Source: Amoebidium appalachense
Lineage: Eukaryota; Ichthyosporea
DNA length: 64,000 bases
Direction: 5' to 3'
NCBI GenBank assembly: GCA_963693365.1
Contig: CAVNZM010000003.1
Location: 8,866,001-8,930,000, forward strand
Positions 28,617 to 40,007 of this stretch are shown here, in pieces. The translations under genes and the position numbers were made by a program. How positions within the stretch are numbered: position 1 is the stretch's first letter; every line of letters begins with the position of its first letter. Below the pieces are notes generated by a model, which saw nothing but the letters and a program-made list of their open reading frames with translations, was not told the origin of the DNA and did no database searches.

Positions 28617-29541
28617 TGTTAATTTCTATAAGTATTTGGGATGTAAGCAGAGACACAGTGGTGCAGTGTGAAAACACCACAGACACACACAACAACAAAA
28701 CACGGAACGATCGGAGCAGTGTACACAACAGACATCAATGTTTAGACACGACTGAACTGAAATTATTCTGATCTTCGAATAAATACCTGAAATTCCTCTA
28801 AGTCCAATCCATACATGATTTCCGACCAGTCGGAAATCAGATCCATCTCTAATAGAAACCAATCACTAAGAACCAATTGCTTTCAGAGAGATCCGGTACG
28901 CGGAGGCGTACACGATAGGACACAGACACTAGTTAGGATCAACTCGTGTCATCATCAAGGAAGTTCTAACCTATGACATACTGCAAAGACTCAGACATAT
29001 CACACTTAACCTTGATGATTGGTTAAAGCCCGGCAACACATGAAAACTAAAGTGAATTAATGAAGTCTAAACACACATGCTATTCTAAGTGTAGCCTAAG
29101 TGTGTTACCGTCCAATGAACACGTATTAAGTAACACAAATCTACCTAACATATATTAGTAGAAAAGAATTACGATTATACACATGAAGACAAGGAGAGAA
29201 AGAAAAGAAAATAAGGAAGGAGAAAGAGGAAGGAAAAGAGAGCACAGATCAACAAACAAGATAGTAATAGCATAACTATAACCAGAGATATTTATGTACA
29301 CACGAACATGTACACGTCTCTCCCTGAGTGGGTGGATCCGTGTACACACATATAAATATTCTAATCGATATTACAATACACGATTAAAGCCGATACAACA
29401 CGATTACAAGTATACAAGCATATCGGAGATCGATGCTACACTTTACATAATAGGAGTGTGGCATTTACACTAAGCATATGAACTGAAACATAACACAAAC
29501 TGAGAAGATCTTACCATATGTAAATACTACGTATTACAACA
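28617..29541 (-). repeat. 5' LTR of A1
   Basis: 925 bp, virtually identical to 22733-23657; palindrome at 28817-28838. In element sense the U5 end ...AAATTAACA touches the primer-binding site. Confidence 0.92.
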
Positions 29542-29546
29542 GAAGT

Positions 29547-32500
29547 CTTCCACAACCTACGTATGGCGTATGTAGCAGAGAAGGAGGCCCGAGTCACCCA
29601 GATTCAAGTCACCTTCGAGGAGCTTGAACTACGAGACTACCCCAACGTCACAGCATACCTCACCCGTCTCCAACGTCTGGCTACGACACTTGCCTGCCTC
29701 GACCAGCCCGTCCAGCACAAGGATGTCGTACGTAAGTTCTTCCTTCACCTCCGGAAGAACACGGCCCTGGTCTGCTCCGACATTGAACGTCTCTGCTCCG
29801 ACTACTGGATGAACAACAAGGCCTACCCGTCCTTCAACCAGCTCATCAGTGACATCCGAGGAGCTGAAATCCGTGCCGGCCTCATCGACGCAGGCACAGG
29901 TGCAACCGTCAACAACCGTCCCCTCCGTGCACTCCAGAGCAGAGTGCTTCCCCCCGGTGACCTCCGTAACCGTATTCCTCGACGTGAGCATACACCTCAC
30001 CGTTCCCCGTCCCGTTCCCGTGATCCTCGTCCTTCCTCCAAGTCACCCGGCCCCCGTTCAACTTCCCCTTACCACCGTGGTAACAGGGACAACCGTAACC
30101 GACAGCACAACACCAAGAAGGTGGAGTGTTCCTACTGCCATGAGCCCCACCACATCACAGCATGCCCGGAGCCTGGCTGTACAGTTGCTCGTCGTGCCAA
30201 GCAGGAGAAAGGCGACAAAAGTGTGAAATTTGCACTCATCTCCTCCACCGGCACACCTGACAGTAACGACCCCGTCTGGGACAGTGCTTGTAATGCACAC
30301 ATCTGCCCCATCAAGGAATATTTCTCCTCCCTTACCCCGTGTCCTCCCACCCCCATTCATGGCCTCGGCACCGTCAATGCCAAACAACGTGGCATCATCA
30401 ACATGACACTGCACTACAACGGCAAACCAACACAGTGCAGCATCAATGCTTACTACGTACCCGAGTCACCGTCTTTCCTCGTGTCTACCTCCATGGCCTC
30501 AGCTGCCGGCCTCCTGGGTCATTGTGACGATACAGACAACCACCCGTCGTTCCTCTACAGCCGTAATGGTGACATCATCTCAGATCTCACCCCCCTCGAC
30601 TACGGTCTCTACTACATCACTGACTATGTGATTGAGACTCCTCAACACCCGAAGGTCCAAGCCTACACAGCAAGGACTCAACCAACCGCCGACCTCACCC
30701 TTTGGCACAACCGTCTCGGCCACCGTGCCCTCTCCACCGTCACCAGGATGGCCAAGGATGAGCTTGTCATCGGCATGCCCCCCTCCCTCAAGTCACCCGA
30801 CAACAGTGACTGCTTCGGCTGCATCATGTCTGGCAAGATCATTAAGGCCCCCTTTCCCGGCACCCGTTCCAAGTTCACCATTCCCGGTGCTATATGGCAC
30901 CAGGTCCTGGACTTCTTCGAAGCTCCCTGTGCTTCCTACGGAGGCTACAAGGTTGCTCTGGTGTGTGTTTGTGATGCCACCGGTTACACCACCGTGTTCC
31001 CCCTCTACAACCGTGGTGAAACCCTCAGCTACATTCAGTCTCTCGTTGAAACCATTGAACGTCAGACACCTGAGATCGTCACCCATCTTCGGTTTGACTC
31101 CGGCTCTGAGTTCACCTCCAAGGACACCGAGGCCTACTGCAAGCAGAAAGGCATCATCATGGAGTTTGCCCCCGTCGACACACCACAACACAACGGTGTT
31201 GTTGAACGGAAGATGAGAGAACTGCAAGAGACAGTCCGTTGCTTCCTCCATGCCGACAAGGACCAACCTCTCTCTCCCAAGTTGTGGGTTGCTGCTCTCA
31301 AGCATGCTGGCTACATCATCAACGTCACACCGTCATCTGCTGCCAACGGCAACACTCCCTTCGAAGCCTTCCACGGCTTCAAACCCGACGTCTCCCAGCT
31401 CCACGTGTTCGGCTCCTCTGCCTATGTGCATGTTCCCCGGTCAAAGAGGAACAAGCTGGCATCAACCGTCAGAGTCGGCACCTACGTCGGCTGGGACCTA
31501 CCCTCCAAGGCACACAAGATCCTTGACCGTGCCAGCAACCACTGGCAAGATCTGCCGTGATGTGATCTTCGACGAGTCAAAATTCACGAGCAGCACCAAT
31601 CAGGTCCCCGTTCCCCCCAAACCCGATCTGCCGACATTGGACCCCCCCTCCGACGACGACGATGAAACTCCGTCTGTGGTCATCTCCCAACCGTCCTGGC
31701 ACAACCAACCAGCCCCGGTTGGACCCGTGCCTCCCCCGAGCCCCCCCCCCCACTGGCCAACAACCCTTTCTGCCGGCCCCCCCCGTTGCTGTGCATCAAC
31801 CCGGCTACATGACTCCGGTTCGTCCTGGGTCCCCCACCTTCCACTCGGCCTCGAGCAGCCCTGTGGACACCGATGCCCCCCTCACCACCGGTCCTATTCC
31901 TGGCTTCCATGCCCCTGTCCCGGCCTCCACCACCTACCCGGCCACCACCCCCCTCAAGGACCCCCCCAAGCCCAACCTTCGTCGGTCTACACGTCTCACC
32001 AAGACTCCAACGGCACTGGTCAGCATCATGGCACCGACCATCAACATTGACCAGCTCCCCAAGGGCATTCAAAAGCTTTGCAACGGTCCCAACGGTGATG
32101 CCGTCATAGCTGCCCTCACCTCCGAGTACCAAGCCTTCATCATCAAGGATGTCTTCACCATTGTTGATCCCCCCCTGGTGCCAACATCATCAAGTTCAAG
32201 TGGATTGTGACTGAGAAAGTCCTCAACTCAGCCGGTGACACCAAGATCAAAGCTCGTGGTGTTGCAAAGGGCTTCACTCAAGTCTACGGTGTTGACTACG
32301 GTGACACCTCTTCCCCCGTGGTGATGTCCTCCTCCGTCCGTGCCCTCCTTGCCATCGTTGTGGACGGCAACCATGAGATTCATCAACTCGACGTCTCAAC
32401 TGCCTTCCTCAACAGTCCTCTTCAAGAAGACATCTACATTGAGCCACCACCTGGCTTCATCACCCCCGGCAACGAGCACAAGGTCTGGAAACTTAAGAAG

Positions 32501-33604
32501 GCACTCTACGGCCTCAAGCAAGCATCACTGGCCTGGTATGAGTACTTCGACAAGGTCCTCCTTGCTCACGGTCTTGAGCGTCTCCGTTCAGATCCATGTG
32601 TCTACATCAAGACCTTCCCCAACGGTGACATCATCCTCACTGGCAACTATGTGGACGACGTCATCATCATCTGCACGGCCAACTCTTCCCACACCAAGGA
32701 TCTAGTAGACCACATCATGAAGTCAGCTCTCTGCAAGGTTGACCTTCCCGACATCTTCCTTGGCACCCAGCTCATCCACACCCCCGGTCACCTCAAGCTG
32801 CTTCAACAATCCTACATCAACGACATCGTCAGAGACTTCAACCTCAACGATGCTCACCCCAAGGCTACTCCCATTCCCGTCGGCACCGTCATCACCATCA
32901 ACGAGAACGACTCACCACCCATCAAGGTTCCCTACCGTGAACTACTCAGCCGTCTTTTGTGGGTTGCTCGTTGTTCCCGGCCCGACATCTCCTTTGCCAT
33001 CGGCTACCTCGGTAGATTCAGTGCCAACCCCACCAAACTTGCATGGGAATGTCTGCTCCGTGTAGTTCGGTACCTCATCGGCACTTCCAACCTCGGCCTT
33101 CACTACGACAAGTCTGCATCCGACGACAACACCCCCTTGCTGGAGTGTTATTCTGATGCTGACTTTGCCAACTGCCCCAACACCCGTCGTTCAACCACCG
33201 GATACGTCATCTTCTTCAAGGGCATACCCATCACATGGTATTCGAAGCTGCAGTCCATCACGGCAACATCCACCACCGAGGCTGAGCTTCTGGCCATCAA
33301 TGCTGCTGTTCAAAACGTCATCTGGGACCGTGATCTCCTCCGTGAACTCGGCTACCCGATGACTGACCCCACCCCCGTCTACTGTGACAACCAGTCCACC
33401 ATTGCCCTCCTGCACACCAACAGCATCAAGCACCGGACCAAACACATTGCAGTCCGGTACCACAACACGAAGGACTACATCAAGAGTGGGGATGTGGTCG
33501 TCACCTACGTGTCCAGCAAAGACAACGTGGCTGACATCTTCACCAAGCCCCTGCCCGGGTCCTCCCACGAGCAGCACCGTGATTCACTCAGTCTTCGTGA
33601 CTGA
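29547..33604 (+). pseudogene. family-B gag-pol, remaining part, three frameshifts
   Basis: Domains in order: gag C-terminal half with a zinc knuckle CSYCHEPHHITAC (CX2CX4HX3C, one residue short), protease DSA at VWDSACNAH, integrase zinc domain (WHNRLGHRAL, then CFGCIM) and core (FDSGSEFTS, NGVVERKMRE), RT with YVDD (GNYVDDVIIICT), and RNase H (YSDADFANCPN, TSTTEAELLAI). The frame stops at 31560 and shifts near 31530, 31745 and 32175; the last two lie in C-runs. At 32167-32173 seven C stand where eight would keep frame. With near-identical LTRs, such shifts may be young mutations or homopolymer sequencing errors. Confidence 0.85.
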
Positions 33605-34139
33605 GTGTGCCCCCCCCCCCCCCCCTCTCCCCCCCCCCCCCCCCCCCCCCCCCCCCCGTTGATCTACAGTGGTCTTCAAGTAGGTTGGGGCACTGGCCAG
33701 TGGTCTACACATCACCGTGTAGAGACACCTCCCAACGAAAGTCTACTGCTGTCTTCATCGATCTTCAGTGTGTGCATCTTCAATGGGGATTTCTTCTCCA
33801 CTCATCCGTCGTTTATTTATATACCATCATATATATAATGTATAAATCATTAGCCACCAACACGTCACACATACACTAGTTGTTTCTTCTATATATATTT
33901 ATATATCGTCATTGGCTACCGTCATCTTCCGAGTCTTCAGAGGCAACCGTCGTTGTGTGCTTCTTCCGTTTTGGTTTTCTTCCCCGGCTTGCACCTTCAA
34001 GTCTTCTCCATTGTCTTCTCGAGTGGGGAAACTTAACTGTGACTTCACGGCACCTGCTCCTACATGTGTGAGAGTCTTAACATCAACAGTCACATCAACA
34101 AACTTCACGAGAACCCAACTTCCAACCCTTGAGTGGGGA
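33605..34139 (+). other. family-B 3' untranslated region with C-run and polypurine motifs
   Basis: Begins with C-runs (33610-33657) and ends TTGAGTGGGGA directly before the LTR. A second GAGTGGGGA occurs at 34021-34030. Nothing coding. Confidence 0.75.
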
Positions 34140-34843
34140 TGTCATCTTCACTTGATTCTCAGCAAGACTTAGAAGTTGAGTTTTGTATTTATTAGTTGTT
34201 GTAGTTTGTTTCCTTTTCCTTTCTTCATTTCTTTCTTTCTTTTCTGTTTCCGTGTACACGACATCTTAGATCTGTGTACGTATCGACATACTTAGCTCGC
34301 GCACACGTATTGTCGTTTGCGTCAAAATCTATATATGTCATCCAATCATATCTCGTTTGTATTTTCCCAAATATAGTAACTTACATTCCTTTCTCATTCC
34401 TTTCTCACGACGTAGCATTGTGCTATGTTCTCCAACTATTAGGAATAATTATATTTAGACGTGTTATGATAAGAACATGTATAAATGTATGTTATGAATT
34501 AATAGTTACATAAGTGGTTTCATTTTGTTAAATGTTTCCGTGCTTTTATTAGAAGTTTCTTTCATTAGAGGATTGAGTTTTATATTCTATGTGTCGACAG
34601 ACATTTTAATCGATATATTTTACACTCATAGTTTTCGTTCTTTTGATTGGTTTATCGTTTCACATTCCCAAGTATAAAAGGGACCTCATCTTGAAATAAA
34701 TCATAAGCAGTCGTATTCACTTCCTATGGTTCCAGAAATCGTTCCACCTCTCCGGTTGTGTTTTTCCCGTGTGTCTCTGTGTTGTGTATATCATAACACC
34801 CATCTGTGCTCTCTGCTTCTCCGTTTACCCACACAAAATAACA
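34140..34843 (+). repeat. 3' LTR of family B
   Basis: 704 bp, nearly identical to 21630-22337 (a CCGT block is missing near 34750, plus a few substitutions). It is followed by the duplicated TTCCC. Confidence 0.9.
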
Positions 34844-35018
34844 TTCCCCCCCCCCCCCTCCCCCCCCCCTTCCCCCCCCCCCTCCCCCCCCCTTCCCCCC
34901 CCCCCCCGGGAAAAGTACACACTTTAATTTTTTTTTTTTCGTTTCTGTTCTCAAGTGGGGAGATTTCACTAGTTCAGTGGGGATATGATAACACAAACTT
35001 CAAAGTCTTAAGTGGGGA
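34844..35018 (+). other. A2 3' untranslated region, second part, with polypurine motifs
   Basis: Duplicated TTCCC, then a C-rich tract with TT pairs to 34907, then CTCAAGTGGGGAG, TTCAGTGGGGATATG and TTAAGTGGGGA, the last abutting the LTR at 35019. It is the same as A1 and A3 in reverse. Confidence 0.85.
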
Positions 35019-35902
35019 TGTTGTAATACGTAGTATTTACATATGGTAAGATCTTCATAGTTTGTGTTATGTTTCAGTTCATATGCTTAGTGCAAATGCC
35101 ACACTCCTATTATGTAAAGTGTAGCATCGATCTCCGATATGCTTGTATACTTGTAATCGTGTTGTATCGGCTTTAATCGTGTATTGTGATATCGATTAGA
35201 ATATTTATTTGTGTGTACACGGATCCACCCACTCAGGGAGAGACGTGTACATGTTTGTGTGTACATAAATATCTCTGGTTATAGTTATGCTATTACTATC
35301 TTGTTTGTTGATCTGTGCTCTCTTTTCCTTCCTCTTTCTCCTTCCTTATTTTCTTTTCTTTCTCTCCTTGTCTTCATGTGTATAATCGTATTTCTTTTCT
35401 ACTAATATATGTTAGGTAGATTTGTGTTACTTAATACGTGTTCATTGGACGGTAACACACTTACTAGTAGGCTACACTTAGAATAACATGTGTGTTTAGA
35501 CTTCGTTAATTTACTTTAGTTTTCATGTGTTGCCGGGCTTTAACCAATCATCAAGGTTAAGTGTGATATGTCTGAGTCTTTGCAGTGTGTCATAGGTTAG
35601 AACTTCCTTGATGATGACACGAGTTGATCTTAACTAGTGTCTGTGTCCTATCGTGTACGTCTCCGCGTACCAGATCTCTCTGAAAGCAATTGGTTCTTAG
35701 TGATTGGTTTCTATTAGAGATAGATCTGATTTCCGACTGGTCGGAAATCATGTATGGATTGGACTTAGAGGAATTTCAGGTATTTATTCGAAGATCAGAA
35801 TAAATTCAGTTCAGTCGTGTCTAAACATTGATGTCTGTTGGGTACACTGCTCCGATCGTTCCGTGTTGTGTGTGTCTTGGTGTTTTCACACTGCACCACT
35901 GT
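35019..35902 (+). repeat. 3' LTR of A2, 3'-truncated
   Basis: Starts TGTTGTAATACGTAG, A-type, palindrome at 35728-35749. It follows the full LTR to CACTGCACCACTG and then breaks; the final 45 bp or so are replaced by the unrelated sequence from 35903. Confidence 0.85.
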
Positions 35903-36327
35903 TTATTGTAATGTGTCTTCACTTTGAGAGTGTCGACTATAAGGAAAGTGGCATATTTAAATGAGTTTCTTTATAGAGACGAGTATAAATATATATGTGC
36001 ATTAATAGTGACAAGATATATAATTACGTAAGTTATTTAAGTAAGAGTTTATAAGCTTTAGTTAAGTCGGAAGTTGGAATGCGTATGCTCTGTTGGAATG
36101 TGTTTTTCTATCATCTGGTACTATCCGATTGGTTCTCCCCATTTAGTTGAGATAAGATGATAAGTCGCAAGTACAAAAAGAACCGAGAGCACAATAAAGG
36201 ATCAGTTGTTGTTTGAAATCTTTCAATGTGTCGTGAACAACTCCGATTGCCCTCTCTTTATTGTGTTAGTCGTGTTTTACATAACACCTCTGTGCGCTCT
36301 GTTCCCTTAGACCCGTACAAAACAACA
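35903..36327 (+). repeat. 3' part of a third LTR family (C)
   Basis: AT-rich 425 bp ending ...ACATAACACCTCTGTGCGC ... GTACAAAACAACA. The layout (AATAAA at about 36194, TCATAACACC-like block, terminal AACA) parallels the end of the family-B LTR but the sequence differs. It is fused to the truncated A2 LTR. Confidence 0.6.
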
Positions 36328-36429
36328 ACACCACCCATAGCACTATTAGCATAATTTGGCAGCACGGTTTAAATTTGCCATCCCCCTCCCCCCACCCCTC
36401 ACCCTCTCCTCCCCCCCCCCCCCCTCCAC

Positions 36430-36472
<43 letters not shown>

Positions 36473-36754
36473 CTGCCTCTTCCTTTTGTGGGGAAAACCA
36501 AAGCGTTGCAACACCATTCACCTTGCAACCTGTCCCCAACACACTCACAAGCACGAACACATGACACCCCGGCAACCACCCTTCAGAGACTGCCCCATAT
36601 AGGTGCAAAAAAAAGTTCTTTATAAACTCAAAAAAAAAAGATGAGGAATATGGGTCGACCAACATGTGTGTATGGTTCTGCGTCTCGACGAGTGGTAACC
36701 GGTGGTTGGGAAGAGGGAGAGGGTGCACTGGAGGGGGGGGGGGGGGGGGGGAGA
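36328..36754. other. unassigned sequence with 40-base poly-C
   Basis: C-run at 36431-36471 preceded by a CCCCTCC-rich stretch, and poly-G at 36732-36750. No gene seen. Confidence 0.5.
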
Positions 36755-37044
36755 GCGCACTTTCCCCACTACTAGTTACCCTAAAAATCCAAGAGGCCGT
36801 AGAATAGGAGTAGAAAAGAGAGAGAGAGAGATAAAGCATTGGACCTTCCCCACCCCTAAGTGACGATGTTTGGCCAGGCAGAGAAGACTTCATAATCATT
36901 GTAGAAATCAGTTCATAAAATTATTTATAAAAAAAATTTAGGAATGGCGCAATCTCAACCAAATTTTGTGTGGACCAATATTAATAATTTTTAGGGTAAC
37001 TAGTAGTGGGGAAAGTGCGCTGCCCCCCCCCCCCCCCCCCCCCC
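36732..37044. mobile_element. foldback/MITE-like element with perfect 34-bp inverted repeats
   Basis: Arms 36755-36788 (starts GCGCACTTTCCCCACTACTA, ends CCCTAAAAAT) and 36987-37020 are exact reverse complements. Each is bounded on the outside by a homopolymer, G on the left (36732-36750) and C on the right (37023-37044), so the symmetry extends into the runs. The 198-bp interior has no coding capacity. This resembles a non-autonomous DNA transposon. Confidence 0.65.
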
Positions 37045-37243
37045 GTTCTTCACTCGGGGCTGGGGACGCGGAGGGTAAGGGGGGCCGAAGATATGTGTGC
37101 CTTTCAGTGGAAAAGATTACCTGGGCCGTCAATCATGCATGTGATCGAAAGGGAGGAGGGAATTGGGGAGGGGGGGGGGGGGGGGGGGGAGGGGGCTCCC
37201 AATGAGTATTGTGTGTGGGCCCGGGCCCGGGGGGAGAGGGCCT

Positions 37244-37287
<44 letters not shown>

Positions 37288-38117
37288 ATATGTGCATGTG
37301 TAGCTATAGTGAGCCGATGTAGGAACACACCCTCATATTGTGTTATCTTTATAATCGCCAAAGTGCAAGAGTCATATTGCTTTTAGTCACTATTCCTACT
37401 TTATTATTATTTTATAAAAATCAGACATCTAGTGCACACCCAATGCAACATCTAAGTTAAAAAGATTCGTTCGATGTCTAGCGTTAATCCTAGTCTCCTA
37501 AAAAGGAAAACCACAAAAGAATTAGATGTACTTGCACTAAGACACACGTACCAAGGGTTACAGCTAGTATCTTAAATCAGCCAATCGTATGTCTAGTACG
37601 TTAGCTTTATATCCACAAACAAGCTTAATGTTGCCTTGAGATTAAAATGTCGCATCAAAACAGGCTGTGCCTCCTACTAGTGCCCATAATCACCATCTGT
37701 GCAGAACCTGCCACTACCCCCCCCCCCCCCCCCCCCCCCGGCCCCACCCCCCACCCCCCCCCCCCCCCACCCCCCTTCCCCCCCCCCCCCCCCCAGGACC
37801 CCCCATCGGTCCTTCCCTCCCTCCTAATACCATGTTATAATGGGCCTCTATAAGGACGTTATGAGGAGTTAGATATAAAGAAAGAAGGAACACGAAACGA
37901 AACCACCACACAATTTTAGACTAACAGTACCACCACAACTAAATTCATAGAAGTCATTAGACTAGCCTTAGTCCGGCTGAGGCTACCACCTGCATACCAA
38001 CTAATACTCGAAATTATCAGACAGTTCAGTGGTTTCCTATTTAAATCAGTAACCCATTAATACATTGTCTACGGTTGCTACATACGTCACATAGACCATA
38101 AAAGAGTAAACATACTA
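37045..38117. other. unassigned sequence downstream of tyrosinase
   Basis: G-run at about 37168-37190, (GT)n at 37251-37281, C-runs at 37719-37792, otherwise AT-rich unique sequence. No coding region supported. Confidence 0.5.
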
Positions 38118-39954
38118 CTACTGCGAGCACGACATTTTCCTGATATCAATAGCCAAAAACCTAGCCCAGTTTCCAGGAATTTTTGCCTTTTTACCATAAA
38201 CCTTACACTCCCTATCCGCCGCGCTCTTAACCGCCAACCTTTGTGCCCTTTTCGTCGTTGAACCCTGCACCGCCTTTGCCTGTTTTGCAATGACCTGTGC
38301 CTTAGCAACCACCGCAGCACGTTCGTTCTTCTCCCTCCTCTCCTGTCCGGTTTTTGACGGGCCGGACTGAAGCACCAACAACGTCGTATTCGTGTCCGGT
38401 TTGACGTTGGCAACTTCGCTTTGCGCCTGGAGATCGACCACAATGGGGGTGGTGGGGACAATTTCGCTCAGAGCAGGAGAGAACTTATCCCCAAGTGCGG
38501 CCTTCACAGCGAGATCTGGGGCACTGGTTGGTGCGGGACCCGTTGCGTCTAGCGGCGTCAAACCCCCATTCACACTGGCATCGTCGTCTTCTTGTTCATC
38601 TGAGTCATCATCATCGTGCTGGGAAGAGTCTGTTGGTGGAGCGGCTGGTTGTAGTTTCGATAGAGCAACCGGTTGTGCGAAAACCCCGCTGTCAACCCCG
38701 GTAACAGGAACTTTGGGTGGGGTATCCTGATGTTGTGTGGGATTTCCGCCATTGCCGCCGACAAAAGGAACAGTGGGTGGAATATCCGGTTGGGCAGCAA
38801 TTCCGTCGGCGCTGGCAACAGCTGGAACATCAGCGACCTGCCGCCGCTTGGCCGTGGTATGCGAGGTGCCGTTGCCAACCCAAGGGATATCCTTAGGGCA
38901 CGCCGTCAAAAGTTCCTTGCTCAATGTGCGATCAAAAACATCGAGCGCATAGGTATAACCAATCTGGTGAATGTCGTTAACCATGCGCGGCGTGACGCGT
39001 GTTGGGAACACGGGCATGGGATCGTCAAATCCGTGCGCGACATCTACAAATGGGTCCGGTGCGTAGATGATGTCGCTAACCGCACCTGTGGTCGGCGCTT
39101 TGTCCGTCCCCTGACATGACTGCCACATGGCCCACACCTTATCCACCATGCAGTGATGCAGCCAGAAGATTGGGTCGTTGGGCGCGTAGAGAATGTTGTT
39201 CATCGTTCCACCGGATCCGCCCACGTACACGTGCACCAACGCGTGCCAACCCTTGAGTTCATTGGACATGTCGCTGAATGCCGGCGTGTTCACCAACATG
39301 TTGATGACTTCAATGGGACCTGGGGGGCGCCACCCCCTCCCGAACGGGCGGGTCACACACGAACCGGTCGATGTTGGGTAGCGGATTCGACCGATGAAAT
39401 TGTCGATCATGCAACTAGTACCCGTGCCGTTAAAGTCGCTAATCACGGAGATGACGGGCGTAACATTGGGATCATCTTTAACGTCCTGTGTCCAATCCCA
39501 GTATGGGATAGTGAGGCATTGGAACTGCGGCCCCAAGGCGCGTAGTTGTTGCTCGAAGAAAACAAGGTAGTGTCGATGCCAAGCGAGAAAAGCATTACTG
39601 GTATGTCCGTAGGTATTGGTGAGGCTGTCCCAATGATATTTCATGACTTTCGTCCAACCACCAGAGGCAAAAAGCGCACGCAGTGCATCAATGAATGTTT
39701 GCTGTTGTAGAATGGTGAGCTCGCGCCATTCTCGACGAATTCGTAGACCACGGCTGTCGATTAAACCTGTGCATTGGATGGGGAGCTGGGTGGGTTCGGG
39801 AGCAATCGAAGGTGTGGTGGTGGTGGTGGTGGTTGTGGTAGTCGTGGTGGGTGGGCGTGTCGTTGTAGTGGTGGTGGTGGTGGTCGTTGTTGGGCGAGAA
39901 GTGGTTGTTGTTGTTGTTGTGGTGGTGGTGGTGGTTGGGGGGGGGGGGGGGGAG

Positions 39955-39955
<1 letters not shown>
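38118..39955 (-). CDS. tyrosinase-type dinuclear copper oxidase, last exon
   Basis: One long open frame ending at 38118. After a Thr-rich stalk encoded by mixed ACC/ACA/ACG/ACT codons comes the tyrosinase core: REWREL, copper-A motif with YHWDS, then GHTSNAFLAWHRHYLVFFE giving the H-x8-H pair, and copper-B motif with HALVHVYVGG (H-x3-H) and DPIFWLHHCMVDKVW. All six copper ligands appear present. Such enzymes oxidise phenols to quinones (melanin or structural cross-linking), usually secreted or vesicular. The last 230 residues are a Pro-rich then acidic (DDDDSDEQEDDD) then Lys-rich tail of unknown role. No in-frame ATG precedes the core, so at least one upstream exon is missing; the 5' boundary given is approximate and an acceptor at 39786 is an alternative. 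Confidence 0.85.

Positions 39956-39958
<3 letters not shown>

Positions 39959-40005
<47 letters not shown>
39959..40005. repeat. GA microsatellite 5' of tyrosinase exon
   Basis: (GA)n on the plus strand; in gene sense a CT repeat followed by poly-C, a possible polypyrimidine tract. Confidence 0.8.

Positions 40006-40007
<2 letters not shown>

Larger units (their letters stand above)
22733..29541 (-). mobile_element. intact Ty1/copia element A1
   Basis: Two LTRs of 925 bp each (22733-23657 and 28617-29541), differing at about one base by eye. A single open gag-pol frame, and a perfect 5-bp target duplication GAAGT (22728-22732 and 29542-29546). It inserted into the gag of family B. All features point to a very recent insertion that may still be active. 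Confidence 0.95.
21630..34843 (+). mobile_element. Ty1/copia family-B element with A1 nested inside
   Basis: LTRs at 21630-22337 and 34140-34843 differ essentially by one 4-bp indel (708 versus 704 bp). The 5-bp target duplication TTCCC (21625-21629 and 34844-34848) is perfect. Without the nested A1 (and its duplicated pentamer) the element is about 6.4 kb. It is itself inserted in the C-rich 3' region of A2. Confidence 0.92.
17627..35902 (+). mobile_element. decayed copia element A2, split by family-B insertion
   Basis: The left part 17627-21629 starts in mid-gag and runs through pol into the 3' untranslated region. The right part 34844-35902 carries the rest of the C-rich 3' region, three polypurine motifs and the 3' LTR. 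Family-B element 21630-34843 lies between, flanked by the duplicated pentamer TTCCC. Confidence 0.88.
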
